Notes: a model not told the origin generated them from the letters alone. A stretch of DNA of 64,000 nt from Martinezella hainanensis (GCF_900094555.1 NZ_FMAC01000006.1:372001-436000), one strand, 5' to 3'. Positions 33,249-42,622 are shown, numbered from the stretch's first letter. Made by a program: numbers and translations.

Positions 33249-34874
33249 TCAATGTTCGGCAAGCCAGGTGCTGTAGAAGGACGGACGTCCGACGGCCTCG
33301 AACGCAATTCCCTTCACGTAAGGTGCGCCGGCAAAAACCTGTGGCTCCTCGAAGAACGGGATGACATAGGCCTGATCGAGCAGATATTCCTGCGCGGCCT
33401 TTGCCGCCGCCAGTCGCCTGCTACCATCGGTCTCGGAGGCGACGGTTTCCAGGATGCCGTTCAGCTTGTCATCCGAGAAGCTTGCCTTTGGATTGAGGCC
33501 ACCCTTCTGCAGCAGGGCGTCGCGGTTCTTGGCATAGAACTGGCTCTTGATGACATCAGGATCGGCGCGGCCGACTTCGGCGACGACCAGCGGCGTCTTT
33601 GCCGGATCGACATTGTCGGTCACCAGATTTCCCGAGGTGCCAGCAAGAACCTGAAGCTTGACGCCGAGCTTGGCCCATTGCTGCGCGACCAGCTGCAATA
33701 CGGCCTTGTTCTGTGGCTGGGGCAGGGATTCGTAAACGGCAAGCGAAAGCGGCTTGCCATCCTTCTGGCGAACGCCGTCGGCGCCCTTCTTCCAGCCGGC
33801 CTCGTCAAAGAGCTTTTCAGCAAGAGCCGGATCATAGATCAGTTTTGACGACAGATCCGCGTAGCCGGCCGCAGCCGACGAGATGATCGATTTTGCCTGC
33901 GGATAATTTGCCGAAAACAGCGTATCGACGATTTCCTTGTTATTCGTCGCATGCAGGAGCGCCTGGCGAACCTTGATATCGGCAACGAGCGGATTGTCCG
34001 GCCGGAAGGCGACGCTGTCGTTGACGCCGCGGGTTGGCGCCGCATAGATCGAAAAATTCTGGTCGCTTACCTGCTTTTCGTCATAGGCCTGCAGCTGGCG
34101 GATGAAATCGGCCTGGCCGGAAAGCAATGCGCCGATGCGCACGCTGTCTTCGCCGGTGACGATGTATTTGATACCATCCAGATAGGCCCGGCCCTGATGT
34201 TCCAGCTTGCTTGGACCCCAGCTATAATCTGTCCGCGCCTTCAGCGAGAGCTGCTTGCCGAGCGTCTCGCTCTCGACGACAAAGGGGCCGGACCCGATGA
34301 TCTTCGTCGCATCGCCGAGCTGGTCGAAGGACAGCGCCAGCGTCTTCAACGAGACCAGGCCGGACCCGATGACGGACGTTCCCTGCAGAAAACCCGGGGA
34401 CGACTTCTTGAAATAGAACTTTACGGTATAGGGATCGACGACTTCGCTGTGGTCGTAGTTGTTGATGACCTCGGAAATCGGCTGTTTCAGCTCCTTGTTG
34501 CCAAGGCCGAACGTATCATAATTCTTGGCGACGGCATTGGCATCGAGCGGAGTACCATCGGAAAAGGTCACGCCCTTGCGGATCTTGAACGTATATTCCG
34601 TCGCCGCATCGTTGACCGCCCAGGATTCTGCAATCCACGGTTCGATCGCGAGCGTCTTGGGGTTCTGATAGGTCAGCTTGTCGGTGATCTGGTTGAGAAC
34701 GCCGCCGTTCGGATAGAAACCGCCGGCCGGCGGATAGAGGTTCGTATGCGCCTGCTGCTCAAGGTAAATCAGCGTGCCGCCTTTGACCGGCTGGTCATCG
34801 GCAAATGCTGCCGGCGCCGCCAATAGCCACACGCTCAGTAAACTTGCCGCTTTGAGTTTGGCTTTGATGCCCAT
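33249..34874 (-). CDS. oligopeptide-type ABC substrate-binding protein, module 1 (KPN_01854-like)
   Basis: A 541-residue periplasmic protein of the SBP_bac_5 family. The Sec signal is MGIKAKLKAASLLSVWLLAA with cleavage after AFA (residue 25). GGTLIYLEQ and VTFSDGTPLDANAVAKNYD mark the family; a long lobe with PNGGVLNQITDKLTYQNP follows. It resembles the KPN_01854-type binding proteins that accompany luciferase-like monooxygenases. Clearly homologous to the binding protein at 52393-54045 (shared SGSGPFVV, YNWGP and LFDEAGWKKGADGVR-type segments). First gene of the transporter part of module 1. The ligand is unknown, perhaps a thioether, peptide or sulfonate (inference). Confidence 0.9.
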   Translation of the reverse strand: MGIKAKLKAASLLSVWLLAAPAAFADDQPVKGGTLIYLEQQAHTNLYPPAGGFYPNGGVLNQITDKLTYQNPKTLAIEPWIAESWAVNDAATEYTFKIRKGVTFSDGTPLDANAVAKNYDTFGLGNKELKQPISEVINNYDHSEVVDPYTVKFYFKKSSPGFLQGTSVIGSGLVSLKTLALSFDQLGDATKIIGSGPFVVESETLGKQLSLKARTDYSWGPSKLEHQGRAYLDGIKYIVTGEDSVRIGALLSGQADFIRQLQAYDEKQVSDQNFSIYAAPTRGVNDSVAFRPDNPLVADIKVRQALLHATNNKEIVDTLFSANYPQAKSIISSAAAGYADLSSKLIYDPALAEKLFDEAGWKKGADGVRQKDGKPLSLAVYESLPQPQNKAVLQLVAQQWAKLGVKLQVLAGTSGNLVTDNVDPAKTPLVVAEVGRADPDVIKSQFYAKNRDALLQKGGLNPKASFSDDKLNGILETVASETDGSRRLAAAKAAQEYLLDQAYVIPFFEEPQVFAGAPYVKGIAFEAVGRPSFYSTWLAEH

Positions 34875-34931
34875 TGTGTAAGCCTCTGTAGGAAAATGCG
34901 CATCAACCTACGGCAAACCCCTATCTATCTA

Positions 34932-34947
34932 TAGAATTAATATTCTA
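34932..34947. promoter_or_regulatory. perfect palindrome upstream of module 1
   Basis: TAGAAT-TAAT-ATTCTA lies 58 nt before the start codon of the binding-protein gene (minus strand), inside an AT-rich stretch (34921-34951) in an otherwise GC-rich region. It is a likely operator or promoter core. The rest of the gap to 35106 shows nothing more. Confidence 0.55.
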
Positions 34948-35106
34948 ATTTCCGCACAGCTCGGGAAACGAACGCGCGACAATCGCACTATGGTCGAATA
35001 GGCCCGCCGAGCCGCCTTCGGGCCTATCGCGCCGCAACCTCGAAACCTAGCGGGCCTACGGATCTCAGTCTTGCACCCGGTCGTATCGACCTGGACATCC
35101 AACCAT

Positions 35107-36309
35107 TCACGCCGCCTTCAACCTGCTTTCGACAAGACGGGCAAACAAGGTGGCACCGACAGGGAGAATGGCGTCATCGACGATGAAACCGGGATTGTGA
35201 GCCGGAACATTGCCGGCGTGCCCCAACGTGAAGAATGCGCCCGGAGCATGCAGCAGCATGTCGGCGAAGTCCTCGCTACCCATCGCCCGCCCAGGCACCG
35301 TCGAAACCCGATCCTCGCCAAGAACCTCGCGGCCGATATCGGCGATGATCTCGACATGATCCTGATGATTGGTCAGAACGGAAAAAATGTCGCGGATATC
35401 GACGCTGGCTTCGATGTCGTAAGCTGCAGCTATATTGTGGGAAATCATGGTCAGGCGCTCGCGGATCAGACGCCTGATGTCATCGGAAAAAGCTCGTATC
35501 GTTCCGCCGACGCTCGCGCTTTCGGGTATGACATTGTAGGCGGACCCGCCGAATATCTTCGTCACGGACAGCACAGCCGGCTCCGTCGGCGGGACGTTGC
35601 GGCTGACGATCGTCTGCAGAGACTGCACGAGTTCGGCAATTGCGGGAATTGGGTCGCGAGCGACATTCGGATGAGCGCCGTGCGCACCCTTGCCCTTGAA
35701 CGTCACGTCAAAAAAATCGGCCCCCGCCAGTACCGCTCCGGCCGAGACATGGAGATGATTGGGCGGCAGTTGCGTCGCATTGTGAAGCCCATAGATTTCG
35801 TCCACCGGGAAGCGTTCGAACAGGCCGTCGGCGATCATGGCCCGCGCGCCGCCTAATCCCTCTTCCGCTGGCTGGAAGATGAAGGTCACCGTGCCTGCAA
35901 AATCCCTCGTTTCGGCAAGATAGCGTGCAGCACCGAGCAAGATCGTCGTATGGGCGTCATGGCCGCAACCGTGAAACCGGCCGGGATAGACCGAGGCATA
36001 GGCAAGACCGGTTTCCTCCGGCATCGGCAAGGCATCCATATCGGCGCGCAGGCCCACCGATCTGTTGCCGGGATGGCGTCCCTTGAGAAGGCCGACAACG
36101 CCCGTCTTGCCGATACCACGATGAACTTCAATCCCCCAGGACGACAGCTTTTCGGCGACGATCCCCGAGGTACGCACTTCCTCGAAGCCGATTTCGGGAT
36201 GGGCATGGAGATCGTGTCGGATTGCGACGAGCTCTGGCTGGTAGCCTTCGATCCGATCGATGATATTCAAAACAGGCTCTCCTGCGAGCGATGCGACGGA
36301 CTTATTCAT
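35107..36309 (-). CDS. M20-family amidohydrolase (hippurate hydrolase / N-acyl amino acid deacylase type)
   Basis: A 400-residue metallopeptidase-like enzyme. Metal-site motifs are visible: HDLHAHPEIGFEE, LRADMDALPMPEETGL, GCGHDAHTTILLGAA and FQPAEEGLGGARAMI, typical of the IAA-amino acid/hippurate hydrolase group. It removes an acyl group from an N-acyl amino acid. Homologues in sulfur-scavenging operons deacetylate N-acetyl-S-alkylcysteines (family knowledge), which suits the neighbouring oligopeptide-type importer and monooxygenase (inference). ATG 36309 is preferred over TTG 36324. It is 44 nt downstream of the OsmC gene and in the same direction as module 1. Confidence 0.87.
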   Translation of the reverse strand: MNKSVASLAGEPVLNIIDRIEGYQPELVAIRHDLHAHPEIGFEEVRTSGIVAEKLSSWGIEVHRGIGKTGVVGLLKGRHPGNRSVGLRADMDALPMPEETGLAYASVYPGRFHGCGHDAHTTILLGAARYLAETRDFAGTVTFIFQPAEEGLGGARAMIADGLFERFPVDEIYGLHNATQLPPNHLHVSAGAVLAGADFFDVTFKGKGAHGAHPNVARDPIPAIAELVQSLQTIVSRNVPPTEPAVLSVTKIFGGSAYNVIPESASVGGTIRAFSDDIRRLIRERLTMISHNIAAAYDIEASVDIRDIFSVLTNHQDHVEIIADIGREVLGEDRVSTVPGRAMGSEDFADMLLHAPGAFFTLGHAGNVPAHNPGFIVDDAILPVGATLFARLVESRLKAA

Positions 36310-36353
36310 GGCGCGGATATCCAAGGATGGAGAAAGACAGAGCAGCGTTCACC

Positions 36354-36884
36354 TCACGCCGGACGCCGGTGATCGACACGCCCATGTACCTCGTTTCCTC
36401 GCTTCAGAAGATTGAGGATTGGGCAAAGCCTCTCCACGGCGGCCTGCAACCTTGCTATCTCCTCCCCGCTTGCAGACGACACCAACGTTACAACGTAATT
36501 GATGTCGTGGGGATAGACGGGAATATCGTCATGGCCCTCGGCACCTCCACGCGGATCGATCGAGGCGGAGACTTCCGCTTGCAACGATTCCAACGGTACC
36601 CCCTGGTCGGACGCATGAATGAGATATGTATGCGTCAGGCAGCTCGAGAGCGCGCCGAGCAAAAGTTCGGGAGACGACGGCCCTAGATTGTAACCGGCAA
36701 AATCCGGCGGGCTGTCGGAAATAACCTGAAAGTCCCTGATTCTGATGCGACGCACCCCACTGCGCCCCTCGGCACTTGCACTCGCGTTCAACGTAACTGC
36801 GCCAAGCTCCCCGGATTTTACCCGCTTGCGCCGGCTGTGCAGGGCTTCCCGCTTCTGCCCGAGATATTCGTTCAAATTTGTCAC
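36354..36884 (-). CDS. OsmC-family protein
   Basis: A 176-residue protein with the OsmC peroxidatic cysteine Cys82 (LSSCLTH) and the resolving Cys154 (RLCPI), plus PPDFAGYNLGPSSPELLLGAL. OsmC proteins reduce organic hydroperoxides with a cysteine pair; some members handle persulfides or thiols. It precedes the M20 deacylase gene. A perfect 9-bp-arm inverted repeat lies about 100 nt upstream (36978-37002), so the OsmC-deacylase pair probably has its own regulated promoter. ATG 36884 is used; the ribosome-binding site is weak (GGAAATCGGT). Confidence 0.85.
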   Translation of the reverse strand: MTNLNEYLGQKREALHSRRKRVKSGELGAVTLNASASAEGRSGVRRIRIRDFQVISDSPPDFAGYNLGPSSPELLLGALSSCLTHTYLIHASDQGVPLESLQAEVSASIDPRGGAEGHDDIPVYPHDINYVVTLVSSASGEEIARLQAAVERLCPILNLLKRGNEVHGRVDHRRPA

Positions 36885-36977
36885 TACCGATTTCCTTCAC
36901 GTCGACGGCTGGCGCCTCAGGCGTCAGTTCAGAGCCACAATGATTGACGGCGCCATTTATAGCCGGACGCCATCATG

Positions 36978-37002
36978 ATAGTCTATTAAAATTATAGACT
37001 AT
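36978..37002. promoter_or_regulatory. perfect inverted repeat upstream of the OsmC gene
   Basis: ATAGTCTAT (36978-36986), TAAAATT, ATAGACTAT (36994-37002). The core TCTA-N9-TAGA matches the spacing seen before the monooxygenase gene at 47174 and, with one change, before the binding-protein gene at 52393. Probable operator of a sulfur- or thiol-related regulator (inference). Confidence 0.6.
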
Positions 37003-37371
37003 AGAAGCACAGCAATCCCTTTTGACGAGGAGTCGGAACCTCCAGCTACGAAATGGCATCCCTACCCGAACTCCAAAGTCCGATCGATGCCGGATGACAG
37101 CGTCCACGAGCCTTGCATGTTTGACGCGATCGGCTTCCGCCCGGAAATCGAGCGCAGCAATCCCGGTTCGTTAAAGAACACCTGCGCAACCTCCGGCCTC
37201 TGCTCTTTAAGAGTCAGCGCATCTTATATTAGAATTGTTTTTCGCCATGACGCGATTATTTGGCATCATGGAGAATGGTCTTCCGCATCCACCATACATA
37301 TAATCTATTAAATTGATGGACTAATCGAACTTGGAATGCCCGGATAGTTCGTCCGGAAGAAGCAATTTCAA
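37003..37371. other. AT-rich intergenic region with a weaker copy of the TCTA-N9-TAGA motif
   Basis: No gene is supported here. TCTA (37304-37307), nine bases, TGGA (37317-37320) lies 64 nt before the small gene at 37384. A 74-codon frame at 37087-37311 lacks a ribosome-binding site and family features. Confidence 0.4.
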
Positions 37372-37383
37372 CAGGTGGTGATA

Positions 37384-37581
37384 ATGACCAGACAGGTGAT
37401 TGAATATGCCGGCATTCCGGTGGGCATCGTCGTTCCGGACAAGGGCGCGCTGAAGTTCATCGCGGTCAAGTTTCATGTCCATGATCTCGACGGCCAACAT
37501 TTTTCTGCCGCCTCGGACGTGCTGCGAGCAATCCATAAATTGGCGTCCACAACGTCTGGCGGCCTCAACCGGGCAGCGTAG
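37384..37581 (+). CDS. small conserved-type hypothetical protein
   Basis: A 65-residue soluble protein (starts MTRQVIEYAGIPVGIVVPDK). AGGTGGTGATA gives a good ribosome-binding site before ATG 37384. Composition is ordinary, with no signal or membrane segment. No family recognised. It is followed 12 nt later by another small gene with a perfect ribosome-binding site, so the two form a unit. An AT-rich dyad lies about 70 nt upstream. Expression as a real gene is supported by the site and by coding-like residue use only. Confidence 0.6.
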   Translation: MTRQVIEYAGIPVGIVVPDKGALKFIAVKFHVHDLDGQHFSAASDVLRAIHKLASTTSGGLNRAA

Positions 37582-37593
37582 AGGAGGCGTATC

Positions 37594-37785
37594 ATGGGCA
37601 GGCTGCATCATTTCTTTCGCCTCTCGGCACAACGCGACGAGATAGAGACAAGGCTGCTCGCTCAGGAATATCGGGCGCTCATTCTCGATGATCTTGTCGA
37701 TGATGGTACTAGCCATGAGCTGCAATCGAAATGCGCCGAACTATCTCATGAGATCGGTTCGCATCGACGCCGGCATTACCGTTGA
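37594..37785 (+). CDS. small hypothetical protein, partner of the preceding gene
   Basis: A 63-residue charged, helical protein (MGRLHHFFRLSAQRDEIETR at the start, a His/Arg-rich end RRRHYR). GAGGAGG before ATG 37594 is among the best ribosome-binding sites in the window. No domain recognised; the amphipathic helical pattern would suit a small regulatory or interaction protein. The 300-nt gap after it (37786-38085) shows nothing recognisable. Confidence 0.6.
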   Translation: MGRLHHFFRLSAQRDEIETRLLAQEYRALILDDLVDDGTSHELQSKCAELSHEIGSHRRRHYR

Positions 37786-38085
37786 TTAGGAAAATCCTGT
37801 CCGATACATATTCATGAGCAGCCACGGATACTCTTCCTCCTATCGACCTTGCAGTCCCGCAACCGACCCGCATCGGTTTGCGAACATGGTTGCTGATGTG
37901 ATCGCTAAAATCGCGACCTTCCGGATGAGACAATCGTCTATCCAGCTCAGCAATAAAAAGGGACTAAGCGAGCCGTTAAGAACTGCATGAAGCGGTAACA
38001 GCACCTACCGGCGCGTCTTCATTGGCAGCGAAAGCACAAGATCGACACCAAAACCAAATGCAGCAATCGACGGGGAACATGGCAG

Positions 38086-38961
38086 ATGCCTTATAGAATG
38101 TACATCAGGAACACTTTCTCCATGGCTCTTAGGCTCGGCGCAGCAATCGTTCTGGGCGTCGCCATGCCGATGGTCTTTCACAATACGGCGGCAGCAGGCC
38201 AGAAGGTGCTTTTATCCTATGAGGCGACGCCCTCCTCCGGCTTCAACCTGCCGGGGCTTGCTCGCGCAAGCTACGACGATCGTGCGGCGTTCTCGGCGCA
38301 AGTGCTAAAGCAGATCATACCGAAAATCATATCGGCAAACGGCATCGATCCGGCGACCTTGGAGACGGAGGTCACGCCCGGCGGCTATCTGCTGAAAACC
38401 AATGCGTCGCTTCAAACGGAGGGCGAGCTCGACGATATCACCGCCGATCGGCTGGCCGGCTCGCTTGGCTATGTCTTTCGTCAATACAGCGTGCTCGTCT
38501 CTCGCCTCGACGATACGTCGGGCAAGACCGGCTTTGTCATTGTCCAGTTTCCCGAAAACACCCTCAACGCCGCCGTCGCGCAGAAATTCTTCGAGGCGGC
38601 CGACGCGACGAAGAAGGGGCTGGGCGGCGGCTACACCGCATTCGGAGATGAGCAGATATACCTCAACGTCACGAATTCCGAAGGCAAGCCCTATAGCGGC
38701 CTTGATGACGACGCCTTCCTGGATGGCCTGAAACAGACGGCTGCGTCCTTTCATGCTCCGAAGCCCGAAATCGCCGCATCCGGCAAGGCGACCGCCCGCT
38801 TTATCGGCAATGACTGGGACAAATCCGGAGGTGGTGAAGACTACTTAGGCCAGCTCGGCGGCCCCCATTCCGCCTTGGTGGAAAAACTCGAGACGATTGG
38901 CAAGGACTACGCATCTCTCGTCGCGACAACAGCCGAAAAGAATGGGTGGAACCACGATTGA
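38086..38961 (+). CDS. exported hypothetical protein
   Basis: A 291-residue protein with an N-terminal signal sequence (MALRLGAAIVLGVAMPMVF within it; cleavage near TAAAG). The mature part is soluble and has no motif I recognise; it contains SSGFNLPGLARASYDDRAAF, two short regions of mixed beta/alpha character, and no cysteines. ATG 38086 has GGGGA upstream; ATGs at 38098 and 38122 are alternatives that keep the signal. It stands alone between the small genes and a VOC-family gene. Function unknown. Confidence 0.7.
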   Translation: MPYRMYIRNTFSMALRLGAAIVLGVAMPMVFHNTAAAGQKVLLSYEATPSSGFNLPGLARASYDDRAAFSAQVLKQIIPKIISANGIDPATLETEVTPGGYLLKTNASLQTEGELDDITADRLAGSLGYVFRQYSVLVSRLDDTSGKTGFVIVQFPENTLNAAVAQKFFEAADATKKGLGGGYTAFGDEQIYLNVTNSEGKPYSGLDDDAFLDGLKQTAASFHAPKPEIAASGKATARFIGNDWDKSGGGEDYLGQLGGPHSALVEKLETIGKDYASLVATTAEKNGWNHD

Positions 38962-39101
38962 TAAGACACCTGGCCTCCACCCTGTGCCGCAATGCTGGTC
39001 TTGGCAACCGCAGCAATTCAACCGGTACCGGACGCAGCGACAGAACCACGATTTGACCTATCTCCATGCCCTAACCTATCTCTATGCCGGGAGCCCCACA
39101 T

Positions 39102-39947
39102 ATGGCCGTTACTGCCCAACCTCTCATCCTCGATCACGCAGTCGTTGGCGTCCTTGACCGGCTGGACGAGGCAGCCGCTGTCTATCGCAAACTCGGCTTT
39201 GCATTGACCCCACGGGGCTACCATACGCTGGGCTCCATCAATCATCTTGCCGTGTTCGGTGAGAACTATCTGGAGTTGCTCGGATTTCCGCCTGACAGTA
39301 ACGGGAAACGCGCCGATCTCTGGTCTTATCCGACCGGTTTGAACGGGCTTGCCTTTCGAACCGCCGACGCAGCCAGCCTGCAACGCGAATTGGGCGAAGC
39401 CGGCAAACCCGTCACCGAATGGCGTGATTTCTCGCGCCCCGTCGACGTGGGGGGCACGCAGAAGTCAGCCAGTTTCCGCACCTTTCAGATCGGCAAGGAG
39501 GCGATTTCCAACGGCCGCTTCTTCTTTTGCCAGCACAATACGCCAGACCTGGTATGGCAACCGCGCGACCAGAGCCATCCCAACGGTGTGCTCGATATCG
39601 TCGACATCTTTATCGTCAGCCGCGCTCCCCAGACGCTAACCGAACTGCTAGGCGGATTTGCCAATACCGTTGCTCCTGAAATCACCAGGGACGGCATTGC
39701 AATTCACACCGGCATCGTCACACTTCATATTCTGTCTGAGGCTAACGCGACTTCCCGGTTCGGCTTAGCCATTCCGGCAAGCTTTGACGGCAACGAAAGA
39801 AAAGTGGCGCTGGGACTGAAAGTGCGATCGCTTCAGGTGACGGCAGACGTCCTGGCGCAAGGGGGCCTTTCATCTCGTCCCTTCGAGGGTGGCCTGCTGG
39901 TCGATGCCGATGCCGCCAATGGAGTCGCGCTGTGGTTCAAGGAGTGA
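39102..39947 (+). CDS. VOC/glyoxalase-like domain protein
   Basis: A 281-residue protein of the glyoxalase-like (PF13468-type) VOC group: LILDHAVVGVLDRLDEAAAVY begins the first beta-alpha-beta-beta-beta unit with a metal-ligand-like His, and ENYLELLGF supplies the paired Glu. A second VOC half follows (DIVDIFIVS). Such proteins are metal-dependent dioxygenases, isomerases or binding proteins. ATG 39102 has GGGAG upstream. The gene is 136 nt upstream of an NADP-dependent reductase in the same direction; whether they share a transcript is unclear. The substrate cannot be inferred. Confidence 0.8.
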   Translation: MAVTAQPLILDHAVVGVLDRLDEAAAVYRKLGFALTPRGYHTLGSINHLAVFGENYLELLGFPPDSNGKRADLWSYPTGLNGLAFRTADAASLQRELGEAGKPVTEWRDFSRPVDVGGTQKSASFRTFQIGKEAISNGRFFFCQHNTPDLVWQPRDQSHPNGVLDIVDIFIVSRAPQTLTELLGGFANTVAPEITRDGIAIHTGIVTLHILSEANATSRFGLAIPASFDGNERKVALGLKVRSLQVTADVLAQGGLSSRPFEGGLLVDADAANGVALWFKE

Positions 39948-40083
39948 AAGAGCCGAAGCGCATACGCGACGCCGGCGCGCAAACAATACGGCAGGAGCTT
40001 CCGAACGACTGCAATTGAGATGCCGGTTCCGGCATTGCGGTCGTTCAGCGCTTCGATATCGAAATCAATGCAAGGAACGCGAC

Positions 40084-41115
40084 ATGGCCAATCAGCCCGT
40101 CACCACCCGCATCGTGCTTGCCTCCCGTCCCGTTGGAAAACCGGTGACGGCAAACTTCCGACTTGAACGGGAAACATTGCGGGATCTCGACGAAGGCGAG
40201 GTTCTTCTGCAAATCCTTTATCTTTCCCTCGACCCCTATATGCGGGGTCGGATGGACGACGCGAAATCCTATGCCGCGCCGGTCGAAATTGGCGGCGTGA
40301 TGGAAGGAGGAACCGTCGCGCGCGTCGCCAAATCACGCAATACGGCATTCACGCCAGGAGACATTGTTCTCTCCCATTCCGGCTGGCAGAGCCATGCGAT
40401 CTCAGACGGCGCGGGATTGCGCAAGCTTGACCCGGATGCAGCACCGATCTCGACGGCACTCGGCATTCTGGGAATGCCGGGCTTTACCGCCTATGCGGGA
40501 CTGCGCAATATCGCACGACCCAAAGCCGGAGAGACATTGGTCGTTGCCGCAGCAAGCGGCGCGGTCGGCTCAGCCGTCGGGCAGATCGGCAAGATCTTTG
40601 GTGCAAGGGTGGTCGGGATCGCAGGCGGCCCGGACAAGTGCCGCTATATCCACGACGAACTCGGCTTCGATGCCGCAATCGATCACCGGGCCGACGACTT
40701 TCAAACCCAGCTCGCGTCGGCTTGTCCGAACGGCATCGACATTTACTTCGAAAATGTCGGTGGCCACGTCTGGAGCGCCGTGTTTCCACTGCTGAACGAT
40801 TTCGCGCGCGTGCCGATCTGTGGACTGATCGCACACTATAACGAGGATCAGTCCACTTCGCGCAGATCAGACCAACTGCCCGCGGTGATGCGCGCCATCC
40901 TGAGAAAGAGCCTGACCATCCGGGGTTTCATACAGCGCGAATTCGCCGATCAGCGTCCCGATTTCTATCGCGAAGCCGGAAAATGGATTTCCGAGGGGCG
41001 CCTCAGGTACAAGGAGGACATCGTGGATGGGCTTGAAAACGCTCCGGACGCTTTCCTTGGGCTGCTGGAAGGGCAAAACTTCGGTAAACTGATCGTGCGT
41101 GTCGCACAGAGCTGA
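40084..41115 (+). CDS. NADP-dependent MDR-family reductase (CurA/leukotriene B4 dehydrogenase type)
   Basis: A 343-residue medium-chain reductase without structural zinc: LDPYMRGRMDDAKSYAAPVE near the N-terminus, GMPGFTAYAGL, then the Rossmann motif AASGAVGSAVGQIGKIFGAR. The motifs match the double-bond reductase group (CurA, prostaglandin reductase), which reduces enones with NADPH. AAGGA precedes ATG 40084. Convergent with the FAD protein gene that ends at 41157; the 41-nt gap has a weak inverted repeat. Physiological substrate unknown. Confidence 0.88.
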   Translation: MANQPVTTRIVLASRPVGKPVTANFRLERETLRDLDEGEVLLQILYLSLDPYMRGRMDDAKSYAAPVEIGGVMEGGTVARVAKSRNTAFTPGDIVLSHSGWQSHAISDGAGLRKLDPDAAPISTALGILGMPGFTAYAGLRNIARPKAGETLVVAAASGAVGSAVGQIGKIFGARVVGIAGGPDKCRYIHDELGFDAAIDHRADDFQTQLASACPNGIDIYFENVGGHVWSAVFPLLNDFARVPICGLIAHYNEDQSTSRRSDQLPAVMRAILRKSLTIRGFIQREFADQRPDFYREAGKWISEGRLRYKEDIVDGLENAPDAFLGLLEGQNFGKLIVRVAQS

Positions 41116-41156
41116 CAGCGATCAGCACGCCACCGAAGCCGGCTTTCTCGGCTCCT

Positions 41157-42509
41157 TCAGCGCAATCTGCCAGCAATGGCCTGGGCGACGTTTCTTGCCT
41201 GCACGCGGATATCCGGCACGGCGGTAATTTCCCAGAATTGGCCCGCAGTCAGTGCGCCAACGGCATAAATGACGGCATCGTTGCCGCTCGAACCAGGAAC
41301 GCGCGAGCGAGCGTCGACCGTCAACCCAAGACGAAGCGGGTCTGCGTTGATCAGGCCCTTGCGCTGCATTTCCTGCAGCAATGGGGAATGCGCGATGCCT
41401 GCCCGTTCCATGCCAGTGCAGTTCACGATCCAATCCGCCTCAATCCATGCGGCAAGGCTTCCGCCGCGAGGCCGGTAATGCAATGCCAAAGCCCCCGCCT
41501 CCTCCACATTCTGCAGGTAGCCGGCTCGGACGGAAACCTGGCCGCTTTGCATCATCGTTTCGAATCTCCGGAAGACGTCCGGTGCAACACGGTGACGATG
41601 GACGTTCCACCATGGCAACGCATGACGTAAAAAGCGGCGACGCTCGAGTTCGGGCAATCTCGACCAGAGCGCTTGCGTTTTAGGGCGCAACCCATCCATG
41701 ACGCTGCGCCAGTCGCCCGCATCCTTGCTTTTGCGACGGAGAACGTGCAGGAGTTCGCTCATCCGCGTGGGCAACGCACCGACATCGATCTCCGCCGCCG
41801 GCTTCGCATGACTGGCATGATCGAGCGGAACGAGGCCGCGTCGTGACAGCACGACTATCTTGCCCATGAAGCCGTGGGCGGACAGTGCCAAAACCTGGTC
41901 GATCATCGTCAGTCCGGAACCGAGGATACAGATCGTATCGATCTTACCCACCCGCCTCAGCCATGACAGCCGCCAAGGATTTTCGATGATGTGGGAGCGT
42001 GCGCCAGCGGATAGTCGGGAAACATCAAACGGCAATTGCGCATTTCCAACGCCGAGACAGAGCACGATGCTTCGGCCGGCGATCTCATTGCCATTGTCCA
42101 ATAAAAAACCGAGTGCGGAGGCGTAGCGCTCGACACATCCTGTCGCCTTCGCCTTGATGAAATCGACCCGGCAGCGGCCCTTCCTGTTGCGCAACAGGGC
42201 AGCCAAGCTATCTCGAATGTAGAGGCCATAGTCCTGTCTGGAGGCGAAATCTCCCGCGTCCAGTGGTCGCTTGCGTTCCCGCAACCATTCGACAAAGGCG
42301 TTCGGGCGGTCCGGAAAAAGGCTCATGCGACCGGCCGGCACATTCAGGCGGTGCAGATAGAATTCTGTCCGATAGGCAGTCCCGCGACCAAATCCGGGAT
42401 CGTCGCCGACAATGGCGATCGATGCCGTTTCAGGGAGTAGCTCCACGAGATTGCAGACGGTGGAGATGGCGGAAAAACCAGAACCCACGACAACGGCATC
42501 ATAGATCAT
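41157..42509 (-). CDS. FAD/NAD(P)-binding protein (NAD_binding_9 type)
   Basis: A 450-residue flavoprotein-like enzyme with an N-terminal dinucleotide fold (DAVVVGSGFSAISTVCNL) and a second nucleotide site (ICILGSGLTMIDQVLAL). RLNVPAGRMSLFPDRPNAFVEWL is characteristic of the NAD_binding_9 family of N-hydroxylating or uncharacterised oxidoreductases often found beside sulfur and amino-acid genes. ATG 42509 is used. It lies 113 nt downstream of the cystathionine-lyase-type gene, same strand, and may be co-transcribed. The reaction is unknown. Confidence 0.8.
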   Translation of the reverse strand: MIYDAVVVGSGFSAISTVCNLVELLPETASIAIVGDDPGFGRGTAYRTEFYLHRLNVPAGRMSLFPDRPNAFVEWLRERKRPLDAGDFASRQDYGLYIRDSLAALLRNRKGRCRVDFIKAKATGCVERYASALGFLLDNGNEIAGRSIVLCLGVGNAQLPFDVSRLSAGARSHIIENPWRLSWLRRVGKIDTICILGSGLTMIDQVLALSAHGFMGKIVVLSRRGLVPLDHASHAKPAAEIDVGALPTRMSELLHVLRRKSKDAGDWRSVMDGLRPKTQALWSRLPELERRRFLRHALPWWNVHRHRVAPDVFRRFETMMQSGQVSVRAGYLQNVEEAGALALHYRPRGGSLAAWIEADWIVNCTGMERAGIAHSPLLQEMQRKGLINADPLRLGLTVDARSRVPGSSGNDAVIYAVGALTAGQFWEITAVPDIRVQARNVAQAIAGRLR

Positions 42510-42622
42510 CGCTTGCCTCCTCTACGTTCCGACGCGCAGAATGAACAACCGACGCCGCCTCATTTCATCTAGGCGATGGGAACGGATTTTATAGACCCCG
42601 TCTCTTGAGCAAGACGTACTAG

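Noticed and set aside
37087..37311. 74-codon plus-strand frame
   Set aside because: No ribosome-binding site, no recognisable motif, and it runs into AT-rich promoter-like DNA.
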